From assembly GCA_034433795.1 (NCBI GenBank), contig DAOUAE010000033.1, positions 1-31,018 on the forward strand: a stretch of 31,018 bases of DNA. The letters run 5' to 3'. Origin of the DNA: DAOUAE01 sp034433795. Its GTDB lineage: Bacteria > Chloroflexota > UBA6077 > FW602-bin22 > DAOUAE01. The first letter of the stretch is position 1. Each line of letters opens with the position of its first letter. The translations under genes and the position numbers were made by a program. The notes under the pieces were generated by a model that searched no databases, was not told where the DNA came from, and saw only the letters and a list, made by a program, of their open reading frames with translations. Of the stretch, positions 7,375 to 15,520 are shown one piece after another.

Positions 7375-8265
7375 CTACTGGCGCATATAAGGGTCGAAGG
7401 CGTCGCGCAGGCCATCCCCGACGAAGGTGAAGGCCAGCATCGTGACCGCGATCAGCACGGTCGGCACCAGCGCCAGGTGCCAGTAGATCTGGATGTAGGC
7501 CTGGCTCTCAGCCACCATCTTCCCCCAGCTGGGGACCGGGTCCTGAACGCCCAGCCCCAGGTACGAGAGCCCGGCCTCGCCGAAGATGGCCCCCGGAATG
7601 GCCGTCATCATCCCGACGATGATCGGCCCGGCGGCGTTGGGCAGGATGTGCTGGAGCATGATCCGCCGGTCGCTGGCGCCCAGCGCCCGGGCGGCCAGGA
7701 CGTACTCCCGCTCGCGCAGGGCCAGAAACTGAGCGCGGGTCAGGCGAGCGACCCCAACCCAGCTCGTCGCCGCCATGTACAGGATCAGTTTCTCGACGCC
7801 CGAGCCCCAGATCGTCACCAGGAGAATGGCCACCAGGATCGACGGCAGGGCCGTCAGCACCTCGATCACCCGCAGGAGCAGGAAGTCCACCCAGCCGCCG
7901 CGCCAGCCGGCCAGCGCCCCCAGCGGTACCCCGATCAGCGCCGCCAGCAGCGGCACGCTGAAGCCGACCAGAAGCGAGGTCCGGGCGCCGTAGAGCACCC
8001 GGCTGTAGAAGTCACGGCCAACCGCATCGGTGCCCAGCGGATGCTTGACGCTCGGGAACTGCAGGACCTCGCTGAAATCGGCGTAGTCCGGCGGGGCCAG
8101 GGCCAGGAGGTCGGCGAAGACCGCGCCCAGGACCAGGAAGGTGGCCACGATCAGCCCGCCCACCGCCAGGCGGTTGGCCAGGAAGCGGGCGGCGATGTCC
8201 GCCCAGACGCCGGTTGGCGCGGACGGACGGGGGAGCGCGGTGGCAGCCGGCGAGGCGGTCGCCAT
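7375..8265 (-). CDS. Oligopeptide ABC transporter permease (DppC/OppC type)
   Basis: This 296-residue polytopic membrane protein has the N-terminal OppC-type segment (FLANRLAVGGLIVATFLVLG) and then HPLGTDAVGRDFYSRVLYGA, a hallmark of DppC/OppC permeases. The EAA loop that docks on the ATPase reads AARALGASDRRIMLQHILPN. A C-terminal block SYLGLGVQDPVPSWGKMV is also typical. It pairs with the product of the gene just upstream to form the transmembrane pore. Only 4 bases separate its ATG from the preceding stop, consistent with translational coupling. A 72-base gap separates it from the binding-protein gene. Confidence 0.94.
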   Translation of the reverse strand: MATASPAATALPRPSAPTGVWADIAARFLANRLAVGGLIVATFLVLGAVFADLLALAPPDYADFSEVLQFPSVKHPLGTDAVGRDFYSRVLYGARTSLLVGFSVPLLAALIGVPLGALAGWRGGWVDFLLLRVIEVLTALPSILVAILLVTIWGSGVEKLILYMAATSWVGVARLTRAQFLALREREYVLAARALGASDRRIMLQHILPNAAGPIIVGMMTAIPGAIFGEAGLSYLGLGVQDPVPSWGKMVAESQAYIQIYWHLALVPTVLIAVTMLAFTFVGDGLRDAFDPYMRQ

Positions 8266-8269
8266 CGGT

Positions 8270-9211
8270 TCACCCCCGGGTCGTGTGCTCGCCGGCGAGC
8301 CGCACCCGTGGGTCGATCAGGGTGTAGAGAATGTCGGTGAAGAGATAGGTCAGTCCCCAGAGAACGGCTACCAGCATCATCATCGCCATGATCATCGGAT
8401 AGTCGCGCTGGAGAGCGCTGGTGGTGAAAAACCGTCCGATCCCTGGCACGGCAAAGGCCGTTTCGACGAAAATCGAACCGGTCAGGAGATCCGGAATAAG
8501 CGGCAGGAGAACCGTGACCAGGGGAATGAGGGCGTTGCGCAGGATATAGCGCCAGACGACCAGCCGCTCCGGCAGCCCGCGCACCCGGGCCAGCCGGACG
8601 AAGTCGGAGCGAATGACCTCCAGCATATTGGTCCGCACCGCCCGGGCGATAACCGCGGTCGGGGCGATGGCGTAGGCGATGACCGGCATGATCAGGTGCT
8701 TCGGCTCGCCCCACCCACCGGTCGGCAGCCAGCCCAGCTTGACCGAGAAGATGAGGACCAGCCAGATGGCCAGCACGAAGTTGGGAACGGTCATCCCCAG
8801 CGTGGCGATGAAGGTCACCAGATTGTCGAGCCAGGAGTTCTGGTGGAGGGCGGCCAGCGTGCCCAAAAGCGTTCCCAGACTGAAGGCGAGGATGACCGTG
8901 GGAACGCCGACCTGGATCGTGACCGGCCAGGCCCGGGCGATGACCCCGGTCACCGTCTCCGTCGGGCTCTGGAAGGGGATGCCGAAATCACCCTGGAGCA
9001 TGGCCCGAACCCAGTTCAGGTACTGCTCCCAGAGAGGCCGGTCCAGACCATACTTCCGCAGGATGTTCTGCATCGCAAAGTCCGGGAGGGGCTGCTTTTC
9101 GAAGGCGAAGGGCCCACCGGGCACCGAGTGCATGAGCACAAACGTCAGGATCGACACGACCACAATGGAGAAGAGCAGACTGAGCAGGCGCGCAGCGATG
9201 TAGCGAACCAT
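8270..9211 (-). CDS. Oligopeptide ABC transporter permease (DppB/OppB type)
   Basis: This first gene of the transporter operon encodes 313 residues beginning MVRYIAARLLSLLFSIVVVS, the usual DppB start with an immediate membrane helix. The periplasmic segment (KYGLDRPLWEQYLNWV) and the EAA loop (ARVRGLPERLVVWRYILRNA) are typical. FVETAFAVPGIGRFF near the C-terminus is a strong family marker. A start 20 codons further upstream (GTG at 9271) is possible on frame alone. I prefer the ATG at 9211 because the promoter at 9280-9308 would start transcription near 9273, leaving no room for a ribosome site at 9271, and because the extra residues are Arg-rich and unlike the family. Confidence 0.93.
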   Translation of the reverse strand: MVRYIAARLLSLLFSIVVVSILTFVLMHSVPGGPFAFEKQPLPDFAMQNILRKYGLDRPLWEQYLNWVRAMLQGDFGIPFQSPTETVTGVIARAWPVTIQVGVPTVILAFSLGTLLGTLAALHQNSWLDNLVTFIATLGMTVPNFVLAIWLVLIFSVKLGWLPTGGWGEPKHLIMPVIAYAIAPTAVIARAVRTNMLEVIRSDFVRLARVRGLPERLVVWRYILRNALIPLVTVLLPLIPDLLTGSIFVETAFAVPGIGRFFTTSALQRDYPMIMAMMMLVAVLWGLTYLFTDILYTLIDPRVRLAGEHTTRG

Positions 9212-9279
9212 GTCCCTGCTCCGCCGAACCCCCCGTCGGCTCAAAGCGAGCGACCAGGCACGGGTGTCCACTGGCGGCT

Positions 9280-9308
9280 ACTCTAGCACCGCCGCTCTTC
9301 CGTGTCAA
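9280..9308 (-). promoter_or_regulatory. Promoter of the oligopeptide transporter operon
   Basis: On the minus strand a perfect -35 TTGACA (9308-9303) is followed after 17 bases by TAGAGT (9285-9280). The start of transcription would be near 9273, giving a leader of about 60 bases to the dppB-type ATG at 9211. Just above the -35 the TTGAC core recurs (TTGACTTGACCTTGACA), which could be alternative -35 boxes or a binding site. Confidence 0.75.
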
Positions 9309-9662
9309 GGTCAAGTCAACCGCGGTCTCTCACCCGCCCCGGTCGAAAGTCTCGCGCGGCCAGCGACCCTGCCGCTTCGGCCGGAACGCCAGAATCTGTT
9401 GTCCGCGCTGATTGTGCAGGGTGCCCGGTTCTCTGGAAGGCTCAGACGGGCTGGGCCCGGCGATGCGGAACCACCCTGGTCGGCCGACCCGGAAAAGATG
9501 TGATGAGGCGGCGCGTTCCGCGTCGCGGCCGCTGATCCAGGACAGTCAGGCGGGCCGGTGCGGAACGTCGGCGCACCGGTCCCCTGGCCGCCGGCGGACG
9601 CGAGGACGACTTGATTATGTAAACTCAGTGCTGAGGAGCGCCGTGCGGTCCGGTGGGGCCGG
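9309..9662. other. Non-coding gap between operon promoter and unknown gene
   Basis: I see no gene here. Open frames crossing it are Arg/Pro/Gly-rich and have no ribosome sites. A small dyad CTCAG-TG-CTGAG at 9624-9635 lies 27 bases below the unknown minus-strand gene and is followed on that strand by TTTACATAAT, so it may be a weak terminator. A second hairpin-forming stretch is GGTGCG…CGCACC at about 9557-9577. Confidence 0.4.
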
Positions 9663-10355
9663 TCAGGCGGCCAGGGTGATGGCCGCCGCCAGCGCCTGGC
9701 GGAGATCGGCCAGGACGGCCTCGAACTCCCCCACCAGGGCCGCGCCCCCGGTCAGGTCCAGCCGGGCCTGCCGCCGCGACCGGCTCTCCTGGGCCAGCTG
9801 CTGGACCGTCTCGTCGAAACGGTCCGGACCCGCCGCGGCCGCGCCGCCCGTCAGCCGGTACTCCAGCAGATACCAGACCCCCGGCTGCCGGGGGAGGCTC
9901 GACCAGGGCCCCCAGAGGACGGTGAGCTGCGGCGTCTCCCGAACCTGGGTCAGCACGTCGCTCTCCCGCACCATCCGGTTCACCGCCAGCAACAGCCGCC
10001 GGTCCGGGGCGTAAAGATCCCAGCGCGACCGCCCGGCGTAACTGACCGGCGAGGCCAGAATCGTCGCCGCCCCCAGCGCCTGAAGAACCACCATCCCCAC
10101 CAGCCGTCGGAGCACCTCGTCCACCGTCAGCCGACGCGGATCGAACTCGTACCCCAGGGCCACCGCCAGAGCCGCCTGCCAGGCCGGCGCCTCCTGTCCG
10201 AGCAGGTGCTCCAGCACCGACCGCACCTCGGCCGGCAGGCGGCCCTCCTCAACCCGGGCCAGAACCCGTCGCCGACAGGCGATGGCCGCCAGCGTCTCCT
10301 CTTCGATCAGATGTCGGTAAGGCTGGGCCGGCAGCCCGGCCCGGGCCAGATCCAT
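9663..10355 (-). CDS. Conserved-looking protein of unknown function, 230 aa
   Basis: I do not recognise this family. The start chosen is the ATG at 10355, which has GGAGGG five bases upstream; an ATG eight codons earlier has no ribosome site. The protein begins MDLARAGLPAQPYRHLIEEE and is predicted soluble, with alternating acidic and basic stretches suggesting an alpha-helical N-terminal half. A hydrophobic helix-like segment, LRRLVGMVVLQALGAATILA, sits in the middle. The second half has a Trp-rich part (LTVLWGPWSSLPRQPGVWYL) followed by a helix ending in LADLRQALAAAITLA. No signal peptide and no cysteine pair are seen. It is transcribed away from the DUF971-ispG pair, with about 190 bases between the two starts. 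Codon use matches the host, so I expect a real gene. Confidence 0.6.
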   Translation of the reverse strand: MDLARAGLPAQPYRHLIEEETLAAIACRRRVLARVEEGRLPAEVRSVLEHLLGQEAPAWQAALAVALGYEFDPRRLTVDEVLRRLVGMVVLQALGAATILASPVSYAGRSRWDLYAPDRRLLLAVNRMVRESDVLTQVRETPQLTVLWGPWSSLPRQPGVWYLLEYRLTGGAAAAGPDRFDETVQQLAQESRSRRQARLDLTGGAALVGEFEAVLADLRQALAAAITLAA

Positions 10356-10518
10356 CGATGCCCTCCGCGCAGTCCTCATCAGCGGACCGCCAGCAACATC
10401 GGTGCCGAACCCGAGGCCCCACGACCGCCCCGGCCGCCTCCCGCCGGCTGAGCGGCCAGTGGGATCAGGCCCCCAGAACCGGACGGGCCAGCGCGGTTCG
10501 CGCCCGGCCCTTATATGC

Positions 10519-10524
10519 TACAAT
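10519..10524 (+). promoter_or_regulatory. -10 box ahead of the DUF971 gene
   Basis: TACAAT in a short AT-rich patch (TTATATGCTACAATTACTC) lies 21 bases upstream of the DUF971 ATG. No good -35 hexamer sits 16-18 bases upstream; GTTCGC at 10496-10501 is the nearest at the right distance. The promoter would serve DUF971 and ispG together. Confidence 0.4.
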
Positions 10525-10544
10525 TACTCGGGCAGGGAAGAACG

Positions 10545-10910
10545 ATGGCACGCCCGCCTGAGCAGACGCCGGTCGAGGTCTCGGTCTTCCGCGGCCGCCA
10601 GGAACTGGTCATCCGCTGGGCCGACGGCCACCGCAGCGTGTTCCCGTTCGTGGCCCTGCGCTGGCTCTGCCCCTGCGCTCTCTGCCAGGGCGAGTGGGGC
10701 CGCCCCGGGCTCCTGGCCACGCTGGAGACCCTCAGCCCGGCCCAGACCACCCTGGTGGACCTGCGACCGGTGGGCCACTACGCCCTCCAGCCCGTCTGGC
10801 AGGATGGGCACGACGCCGGCCTCTACGCCTGGGACTACCTGCGTCAGCACTGCCCCTGCCCGGCCTGCCAGGCCCGACGACCGGCCGGGTCGTCGGAGCC
10901 GGCGGTGTGA
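10545..10910 (+). CDS. DUF971-family protein
   Basis: This 121-residue protein matches the DUF971 pattern: an early beta segment ending in IRWADGHRSVFPF, then LRWLCPCALCQGEWG, and later VGHYALQPVWQDGHDAGLYA followed by LRQHCPC. The WxDGH…LRxxCPCAxC and second DGHxxGxY blocks are the family signature. The family is small and cytosolic and often linked with iron-sulfur proteins or their assembly. Here it stands 16 bases before ispG, whose product carries a [4Fe-4S] cluster, which fits such a role but does not prove it. Six cysteines in three pairs (CPC, CALC, CPCPAC region) could bind metal. The ATG at 10545 is preferred over an upstream TTG at 10515 because GGCAGGGAAG precedes it. Confidence 0.85.
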   Translation: MARPPEQTPVEVSVFRGRQELVIRWADGHRSVFPFVALRWLCPCALCQGEWGRPGLLATLETLSPAQTTLVDLRPVGHYALQPVWQDGHDAGLYAWDYLRQHCPCPACQARRPAGSSEPAV

Positions 10911-10926
10911 TGAGGGGAGAGACCTG

Positions 10927-12993
10927 GTGACGGAGACCACCCAGACGCCGGCCACCCGCTGGCTGCCCTACACCGCCAGCCCCTATCGCTACCGTCGCCG
11001 CCGGACCCGCGTGGTGATGGTCGGCGACGTCGGGATCGGGGGCGACCACCCGATCCGCCTGCAGTCGATGACCACCACCCCGACCCAGGACGTCGCCGCC
11101 ACCGTCGCCCAGATCGTCCGGCTGGTGCAGGCCGGCTGCGAGATCGTCCGGCTGACGGTCCCCACCGTCCAGGACGCGCGCAGTCTGAAGGAGATCCGGG
11201 CCGAGCTGCAGCGCCGGGGGGTGCGGGTGCCGCTGGTCGCCGATATCCATTTCAGCCCGGCGGCGGCGCTGGAGGCCGCCCCCTACGTCGAGAAGGTCCG
11301 GATCAATCCCGGCAACTACGCCGACAGCAAGCGCTTCGTCGTCCGCGAGTACAGCGACGCTGAGTACCAGCGCGAACTGGAACGGGTCGCCGAGCGCTTC
11401 CGCCCGCTGGTTCGCCGCTGCCGCGACCTGGGCATCGCCATGCGCATTGGCACCAACCATGGCTCGCTCTCCGACCGCATCCTGAACCGCTACGGCGATA
11501 CCCCGCTGGGGATGGTCGAGTCGGCCCTGGAGTTCGTGCGGATCGCCGCCGCCGAGGGCTATCACGATATCGTCCTCTCGATGAAGGCCTCGAACCCCAA
11601 GGTGATGGTCCAGGCCTACCGCCTGCTGGCGGTCCGCCTGGCGGCCGAGGGCTTCGATTACCCCTTCCACCTGGGGGTGACCGAGGCCGGCAACGGCCCG
11701 GAGGGCCGTATCAAGTCGGCGGTGGGGATCGGCACGCTCCTGCTCGACGGCCTGGGCGACACCATCCGCGTCTCCCTGACCGAGGAGCCGGAGAACGAGA
11801 TTCCGGTGGCCCGGGCCCTGGCGGCCCCCTATCAGGGGCGCCCCCTGGCCGACGGCGTCCTGGTCGAGACCCTGCCCTGCCCGACCTACAACCCGGTGGA
11901 CTTCGTCCGCCGCCTGGTCCGGACCCTGAACTACGGCCGGCTGGCCATCGGCGGTCGCCAGCCGGTGGCGGTGGCCCTGCACCTTCCGGGCCCCCTGGCG
12001 GAGACGCTGGCGACGGCCCTGACCTTCCGCGGCCCGGACCGCCCCGGCAAGATCGTGGCCGAGATCCTGCGGGTGGACCTGACGGACGCCAGCGACCTGG
12101 CCGCCCTGCGCACGCTGGCCGCCCGCGAGCGCCGACCGGTCCTGGTGGCCCGCACCGCCGACCCGACGCTGGCCACCGCCGCGCTGGACCTGGCCGAGGC
12201 GGTCGAGCCGCTGGGCGACCGGATCGATCTGGCCGCCCTGGCCCGGACGGCCCGCGCGCGCGGCCGGAGCCTCTGGCTGGTCGAGCCGGGCACCGGCGTC
12301 CCGCCGACCGAGACCGATGTCCTGGCGGTCGAGCGCCTGCTGGCCCGGGTCGAAACGGCCCGCACGGCCGGTCTGAACGACCTGGTCGTGGCCCTGGCCA
12401 TCGCCACGGGGGAGGTGCTGGTCCGCTCCTACCGGCTGCTGGCCGCCCATCTGGACCGGGCCGGCCTGGACCTGCCGCTCCACCTCCTCTACACCGCCGG
12501 CCCGGACCTCAGCCTGGACCTTCTGGGGGCGGCCAGCGCCCTGGGGGCGCTTCTGGGCGACGGTCTGGGCGACTCGGTCGAGATCGCCGGCCCGGCGCCC
12601 CTGGCCGGCCGCCTGCGCCTGGCCTACGACGTCCTCCAGGGCGCCGGCGCCCGTCTCCACCAGGCCGAGTTCGTGGCCTGCCCCTCCTGTGGACGGACCC
12701 TCTTCGACCTGCAGACGACCACCGAGCGCATCAAGGCCCGGACGCGCCACCTGACCGGGGTGAAGATCGCCATCATGGGCTGCGTGGTCAACGGCCCCGG
12801 CGAGATGGCCGACGCCGACTTCGGCTATGTCGGCGGCGCCCCCGGCCGGGTGAACCTCTACGTCGGCAAGGAGTGCGTCGAGAAGAATATCCCCATCGAA
12901 GAGGCCGACGACCGCCTGATCGCCCTCATCAAGGCCCACGGCAAATGGGTGGACCCCCCGGCCGAATCCGCCCCGGAGACCGCCCTCCGTTGA
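10927..12993 (+). CDS. ispG: 4-hydroxy-3-methylbut-2-enyl diphosphate synthase, long form
   Basis: IspG (GcpE) makes HMBPP from methylerythritol cyclodiphosphate in the isoprenoid MEP pathway, using a [4Fe-4S] cluster. The N-terminal TIM-barrel block opens with VMVGDVGIGGDHPIRLQSMT and continues through VPLVADIHFSPAAALEAAPY and KVRINPGNYAD. The C-terminal cluster domain has CPSC at 585-588, then IMGCVVNGPGEMADADFG with the third cysteine at 619 and the Glu ligand at 626. At 688 residues it is far longer than the ~370-residue E. coli type. The extra ~250 residues between barrel and cluster domain correspond to the middle domain of the long form known from plants, Chlamydia and several phyla. 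The GTG start at 10927 follows GAGGGGAGAG and lies 16 bases below the DUF971 stop. Confidence 0.96.
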   Translation: MTETTQTPATRWLPYTASPYRYRRRRTRVVMVGDVGIGGDHPIRLQSMTTTPTQDVAATVAQIVRLVQAGCEIVRLTVPTVQDARSLKEIRAELQRRGVRVPLVADIHFSPAAALEAAPYVEKVRINPGNYADSKRFVVREYSDAEYQRELERVAERFRPLVRRCRDLGIAMRIGTNHGSLSDRILNRYGDTPLGMVESALEFVRIAAAEGYHDIVLSMKASNPKVMVQAYRLLAVRLAAEGFDYPFHLGVTEAGNGPEGRIKSAVGIGTLLLDGLGDTIRVSLTEEPENEIPVARALAAPYQGRPLADGVLVETLPCPTYNPVDFVRRLVRTLNYGRLAIGGRQPVAVALHLPGPLAETLATALTFRGPDRPGKIVAEILRVDLTDASDLAALRTLAARERRPVLVARTADPTLATAALDLAEAVEPLGDRIDLAALARTARARGRSLWLVEPGTGVPPTETDVLAVERLLARVETARTAGLNDLVVALAIATGEVLVRSYRLLAAHLDRAGLDLPLHLLYTAGPDLSLDLLGAASALGALLGDGLGDSVEIAGPAPLAGRLRLAYDVLQGAGARLHQAEFVACPSCGRTLFDLQTTTERIKARTRHLTGVKIAIMGCVVNGPGEMADADFGYVGGAPGRVNLYVGKECVEKNIPIEEADDRLIALIKAHGKWVDPPAESAPETALR

Positions 12994-13203
12994 TGCTCTC
13001 CCCAGGAACGCCGACGGTCTGACCCGGCGCGGGTCGACCGGCCGGTGAGCCCGGCTCGCCTCCCGGGGCTGGCACTGCCTGTGCACAGGACCGACGCGTG
13101 TCCAGACCAGCCGGGCGCGCTGCGCTCGGGCCAGCGTCCGAATGGCATGGGTGAGGACCGCACCGGCGGTCTGAACGCCAGAACGGACCGAAGGAGGCTC
13201 TTG

Positions 13204-13746
13204 GTGGGGCGCACACTGCGCGCACTCGGCCTGACGCTGGGGCTCCTGCTGGCGCTGGTCTCCGGGGCCCTGGCCAGCAGCGTCCACCTGAAAGGTGGCC
13301 GGAACGCCAAACCGACCTTCACCGATACCGGGCTGACCCTCACCGCCGCCGGCGAACTGGCCGGGCTGGGGAACGGCGATGTTGTCCTCACCCTCAGCGC
13401 CCAGGCGCAGGCGACCGCGACCTGCACCACCCCGTCGGGCGCCACCCAGCCGCCGGGACAGAACCCCGCGCCGGTCACCGTGACCGGGACCACGGCGATC
13501 CCGGCCAGCGCCATTAAGAACGGCGCCACACCATTCAGCGTCACCACCCAACCGCCGCCGATTCCGGGGGCCCCCGATTGCCCGAACCCGCGCTGGACCG
13601 AAGCGATCACCGACCTGGCCTTTACGAGCGCGGTTATCACGGTGACGCAGGGTGGCGCCACGGTGCTGACCATAACCTGCACCGTCAGCCCGCCCACCAC
13701 CAACGGCGGGGTCCCGCCACGCAGTGTCACCTGCCAGGCGGGATAG
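13204..13746 (+). CDS. Secreted protein of unknown function, 180 aa
   Basis: The start is taken as the GTG at 13204, six bases below a strong AAGGAGG. The residues after it (GRTLRALGLTLGLLLALVSG, then ALASS) form a classic signal peptide. The mature part, SSVHLKGGRNAKPTFTDTGL followed by ELAGLGNGDVVLTLSA, looks like an all-beta, Thr/Ser/Pro-rich extracellular domain. Two cysteine pairs (TATCTT with PDCPNPRW, and TITCTV with SVTCQAG) could form disulfides. I recall similar uncharacterised secreted proteins with PGQNP and ITVTQGG motifs, but no function is known to me. A strong terminator follows at 13794, so it is the end of a transcript, 210 bases after ispG. Confidence 0.75.
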   Translation: MGRTLRALGLTLGLLLALVSGALASSVHLKGGRNAKPTFTDTGLTLTAAGELAGLGNGDVVLTLSAQAQATATCTTPSGATQPPGQNPAPVTVTGTTAIPASAIKNGATPFSVTTQPPPIPGAPDCPNPRWTEAITDLAFTSAVITVTQGGATVLTITCTVSPPTTNGGVPPRSVTCQAG

Positions 13747-13793
13747 TCCGCCCGTCCACGGCGCCTCTGGCGCGACCGGCCGGGCCTGGAGAC

Positions 13794-13821
13794 AGCGGGG
13801 CCGACCACGGCCCCGCTTTTT
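13794..13821 (+). terminator. Rho-independent terminator after the secreted protein
   Basis: AGCGGGGCCG and CGGCCCCGCT form a perfect 10-base-pair stem around the loop ACCA, followed directly by a T run. It is 47 bases after the stop at 13746. Confidence 0.9.
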
Positions 13822-14102
13822 CTGGTCCGACCACCGCCGGCTTCGGCTCCGCGCCGGCGCGGGCAGACCGGTCGGGCGCCGGCCCGGACGGCGGGGAGCA
13901 GCCGGTCGCCCTTCTGGCAGAGGCGGCGCTCCTGAGGATTGGCCGTGATCCCCTATCGGAGATGAGGGGTTGTACTCATAGGCGGCCGCCCGCCTGTCCA
14001 TTACAGTATCGTGACAGAGACGGGAAAGGTCGGTCCGGCTCTCCGGCCGGGTGGCCGGGAGAAGGGTCAGCGGCCGTGGGGATGGGGCGAGGAGGGACGG
14101 CG
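13822..14102 (+). other. Intergenic region before the 277-aa membrane-anchored protein
   Basis: With the terminator this makes about 356 bases without a gene between 13746 and 14103. I see no convincing ORF. A possible regulatory patch lies at about 13997-14022, where CTGTC and GACAG flank the AT-rich TTACAGTATCG. CCCCT…AGGGG at about 13952-13970 is a second short dyad. Neither a clear -35/-10 pair nor an RNA gene is evident. Confidence 0.35.
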
Positions 14103-14936
14103 GTGCGACACGGGCGTTTCTGGCTGGCCGGTGGGATCGTGGGGCTTCTGACGGGCGGGCTGATCGCTCTGGGAGTGGTCCAGGCCGGCCGGTGGTCGGG
14201 CGAGCGTCTGCCGGTGGCCGGTCGGTCTGCGAGCCCGGCGGCGGTCGCGCCCGGGGTGGGCCCGGTCGACCGTCTGGCGGGCGAGGCGTCTGAGGGCCGG
14301 CCGGCCGGGGTGGGGACCGCGCTGGTCGCCACCGGCCGGCCGGTTCTGGGGCTGGCGGTGGCCTCCGGGAGCGGCCCTGGTCAGGGGGTGGTGCGCCCGT
14401 CGGCGGAGGGGGTGGGGCTCGCCGTCGCCTACTATCTCGACGGCCAGGGGCCGTACACCTGTGCGCTGGAGCCGCTGCCGACGGCCGGAGGAGGATGTCC
14501 GGAGGGAGCGCCAGCGGCCACGGTCCGGGTCGGCCAGAAGCACTTCTTCGAGATCCGGGTCACCGTTCGCAACGCGGCCCGGGAGATGGTCCGCGAGTTT
14601 CTGCGGGGCGGTCTGCTGGCTGGCCCGGCGGTCGGCTACACCGCGCCGGTGGTGGACTGCGGGGTCGCTCTCCTCACCCGCGAGGAGGGGGGGCGGGGCC
14701 TGGTCCTGATCTGGTACGGGGGCGGGCCGGATCTGACCCGGACCAACGGCTTTGCCGTCGAGCCGGGGCAGGAGTGCCATCTCCGGCTCACGGTCGGCGC
14801 GGCCTTCGGGCAGGAGGGCTATCAGCCGCTGGTCGGTCCGTGGTCCGAGTTCCGACTGTGGCCGGAGGGATCGATGGTCCGGGGCGCGGAGAGGGTGTCC
14901 GGGGCCGGCCGGCTGGTGGTCAGCGTGGTCCCCTAG
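14103..14936 (+). CDS. Membrane-anchored or secreted protein of unknown function, 277 aa
   Basis: The GTG at 14103 follows GGAGGG with a six-base spacer; no better start lies nearby although the frame is open further up. The N-terminus (MRHGRFWLAGGIVGLLTGGL, then IALGVVQAG) is a signal anchor or uncleaved signal peptide. Residues 30-100 are low-complexity Gly/Ala/Val/Pro. A more ordered region starts near LAVAYYLDGQGPYTCALEPL and includes VGQKHFFEIRVTVRNAAREM, VVDCGVALLTREEGGRGLV and QECHLRLTVG, suggesting an extracytoplasmic beta-sandwich with four cysteines. I do not recognise the family. A terminator follows 20 bases after the stop. Confidence 0.65.
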   Translation: MRHGRFWLAGGIVGLLTGGLIALGVVQAGRWSGERLPVAGRSASPAAVAPGVGPVDRLAGEASEGRPAGVGTALVATGRPVLGLAVASGSGPGQGVVRPSAEGVGLAVAYYLDGQGPYTCALEPLPTAGGGCPEGAPAATVRVGQKHFFEIRVTVRNAAREMVREFLRGGLLAGPAVGYTAPVVDCGVALLTREEGGRGLVLIWYGGGPDLTRTNGFAVEPGQECHLRLTVGAAFGQEGYQPLVGPWSEFRLWPEGSMVRGAERVSGAGRLVVSVVP

Positions 14937-14955
14937 CGGGGTGGCGTGGAGAGGG

Positions 14956-14983
14956 CCGGGCCAGGGAGCTGGCCCGGTTTTTT
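14956..14983 (+). terminator. Rho-independent terminator after the 277-aa protein
   Basis: CCGGGCCA and TGGCCCGG pair as an 8-base stem around GGGAGC, followed by six T. On the opposite strand the stem is not followed by T, so it acts for the plus-strand gene only. Confidence 0.88.
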
Positions 14984-15011
14984 CGTGGCCGGCCCGGCGA
15001 CCGGGGCCGGC

Positions 15012-15410
15012 TCAGGGGCTGGTCGGCTCGGGGAGATAGGCGATGGCGTCGAAGCCGACCGGGCCGGGGTTCTCGGCCGAGACGACCAGGGAGCGCGCCG
15101 GGAGCGGCGGGCGGAAGTAGGTGGCGTAGACGGCGTTGACGGCGGCGAAGTCGTCCATGCGGCGCAGGTAGAGGGTGACCTTGAGGACGTGGTCGAGCGA
15201 GGTGCCGGCGGCCTCCAGGATGGCCTTGAGGTTCTCCAGGGCGTTGCGCGTGGCCTGGGCGATGTCGCCCTCGGGGGCGGGCTGGCCGGTCCGGGGGTCG
15301 CGGCTGCCGACCGAGGCGGTGAAGACCAGGTTGCCCCAGCGGACGGCCTGGCTGTAGGGGCCGGCCGGGGGCGCGGCGTGCGGGGTGCTGATGGCCTCTT
15401 TCTCGGGCAC
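15012..15410 (-). CDS. RidA family (YjgF/YER057c/UK114) imine deaminase
   Basis: This 132-residue cytosolic protein matches RidA almost end to end. It has TPHAAPPAGPYSQAVRWGNL, then TRNALENLKAILEAAGTSLD and VNAVYATYFRPPLPARSLVV. RidA trimers hydrolyse reactive enamine/imine intermediates such as 2-aminoacrylate, protecting pyridoxal enzymes. The PARS arginine that binds substrate carboxylate in the E. coli protein is present. The C-terminal strand reads VGFDAIAYL where E. coli has IEIEAIAV, so the position of the active-site Glu is Asp here, which may change activity. The GTG start at 15410 is fixed by GGAGG seven bases upstream. It lies 110 bases below the secreted repeat protein on the same strand; that link is probably positional only. 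Confidence 0.93.
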   Translation of the reverse strand: MPEKEAISTPHAAPPAGPYSQAVRWGNLVFTASVGSRDPRTGQPAPEGDIAQATRNALENLKAILEAAGTSLDHVLKVTLYLRRMDDFAAVNAVYATYFRPPLPARSLVVSAENPGPVGFDAIAYLPEPTSP

Positions 15411-15520
15411 GGGGCACCTCCAGGCGAAGATGGCCGACCGGTGGGGAGTATAGGGGCAGGGCGGTCGGCGGTCAAGACCGGCGCCGGAGCCCACGGTGCC
15501 TCCGGCGCCACATGATCCTC

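Noticed and set aside
10732..14001. Very long minus-strand open frame (1089 codons) opposite ispG and the secreted protein
   Set aside because: Gly/Arg/Ala/Gln-rich, non-repetitive nonsense with no ribosome site; it is the antisense shadow of high-GC codons in ispG.
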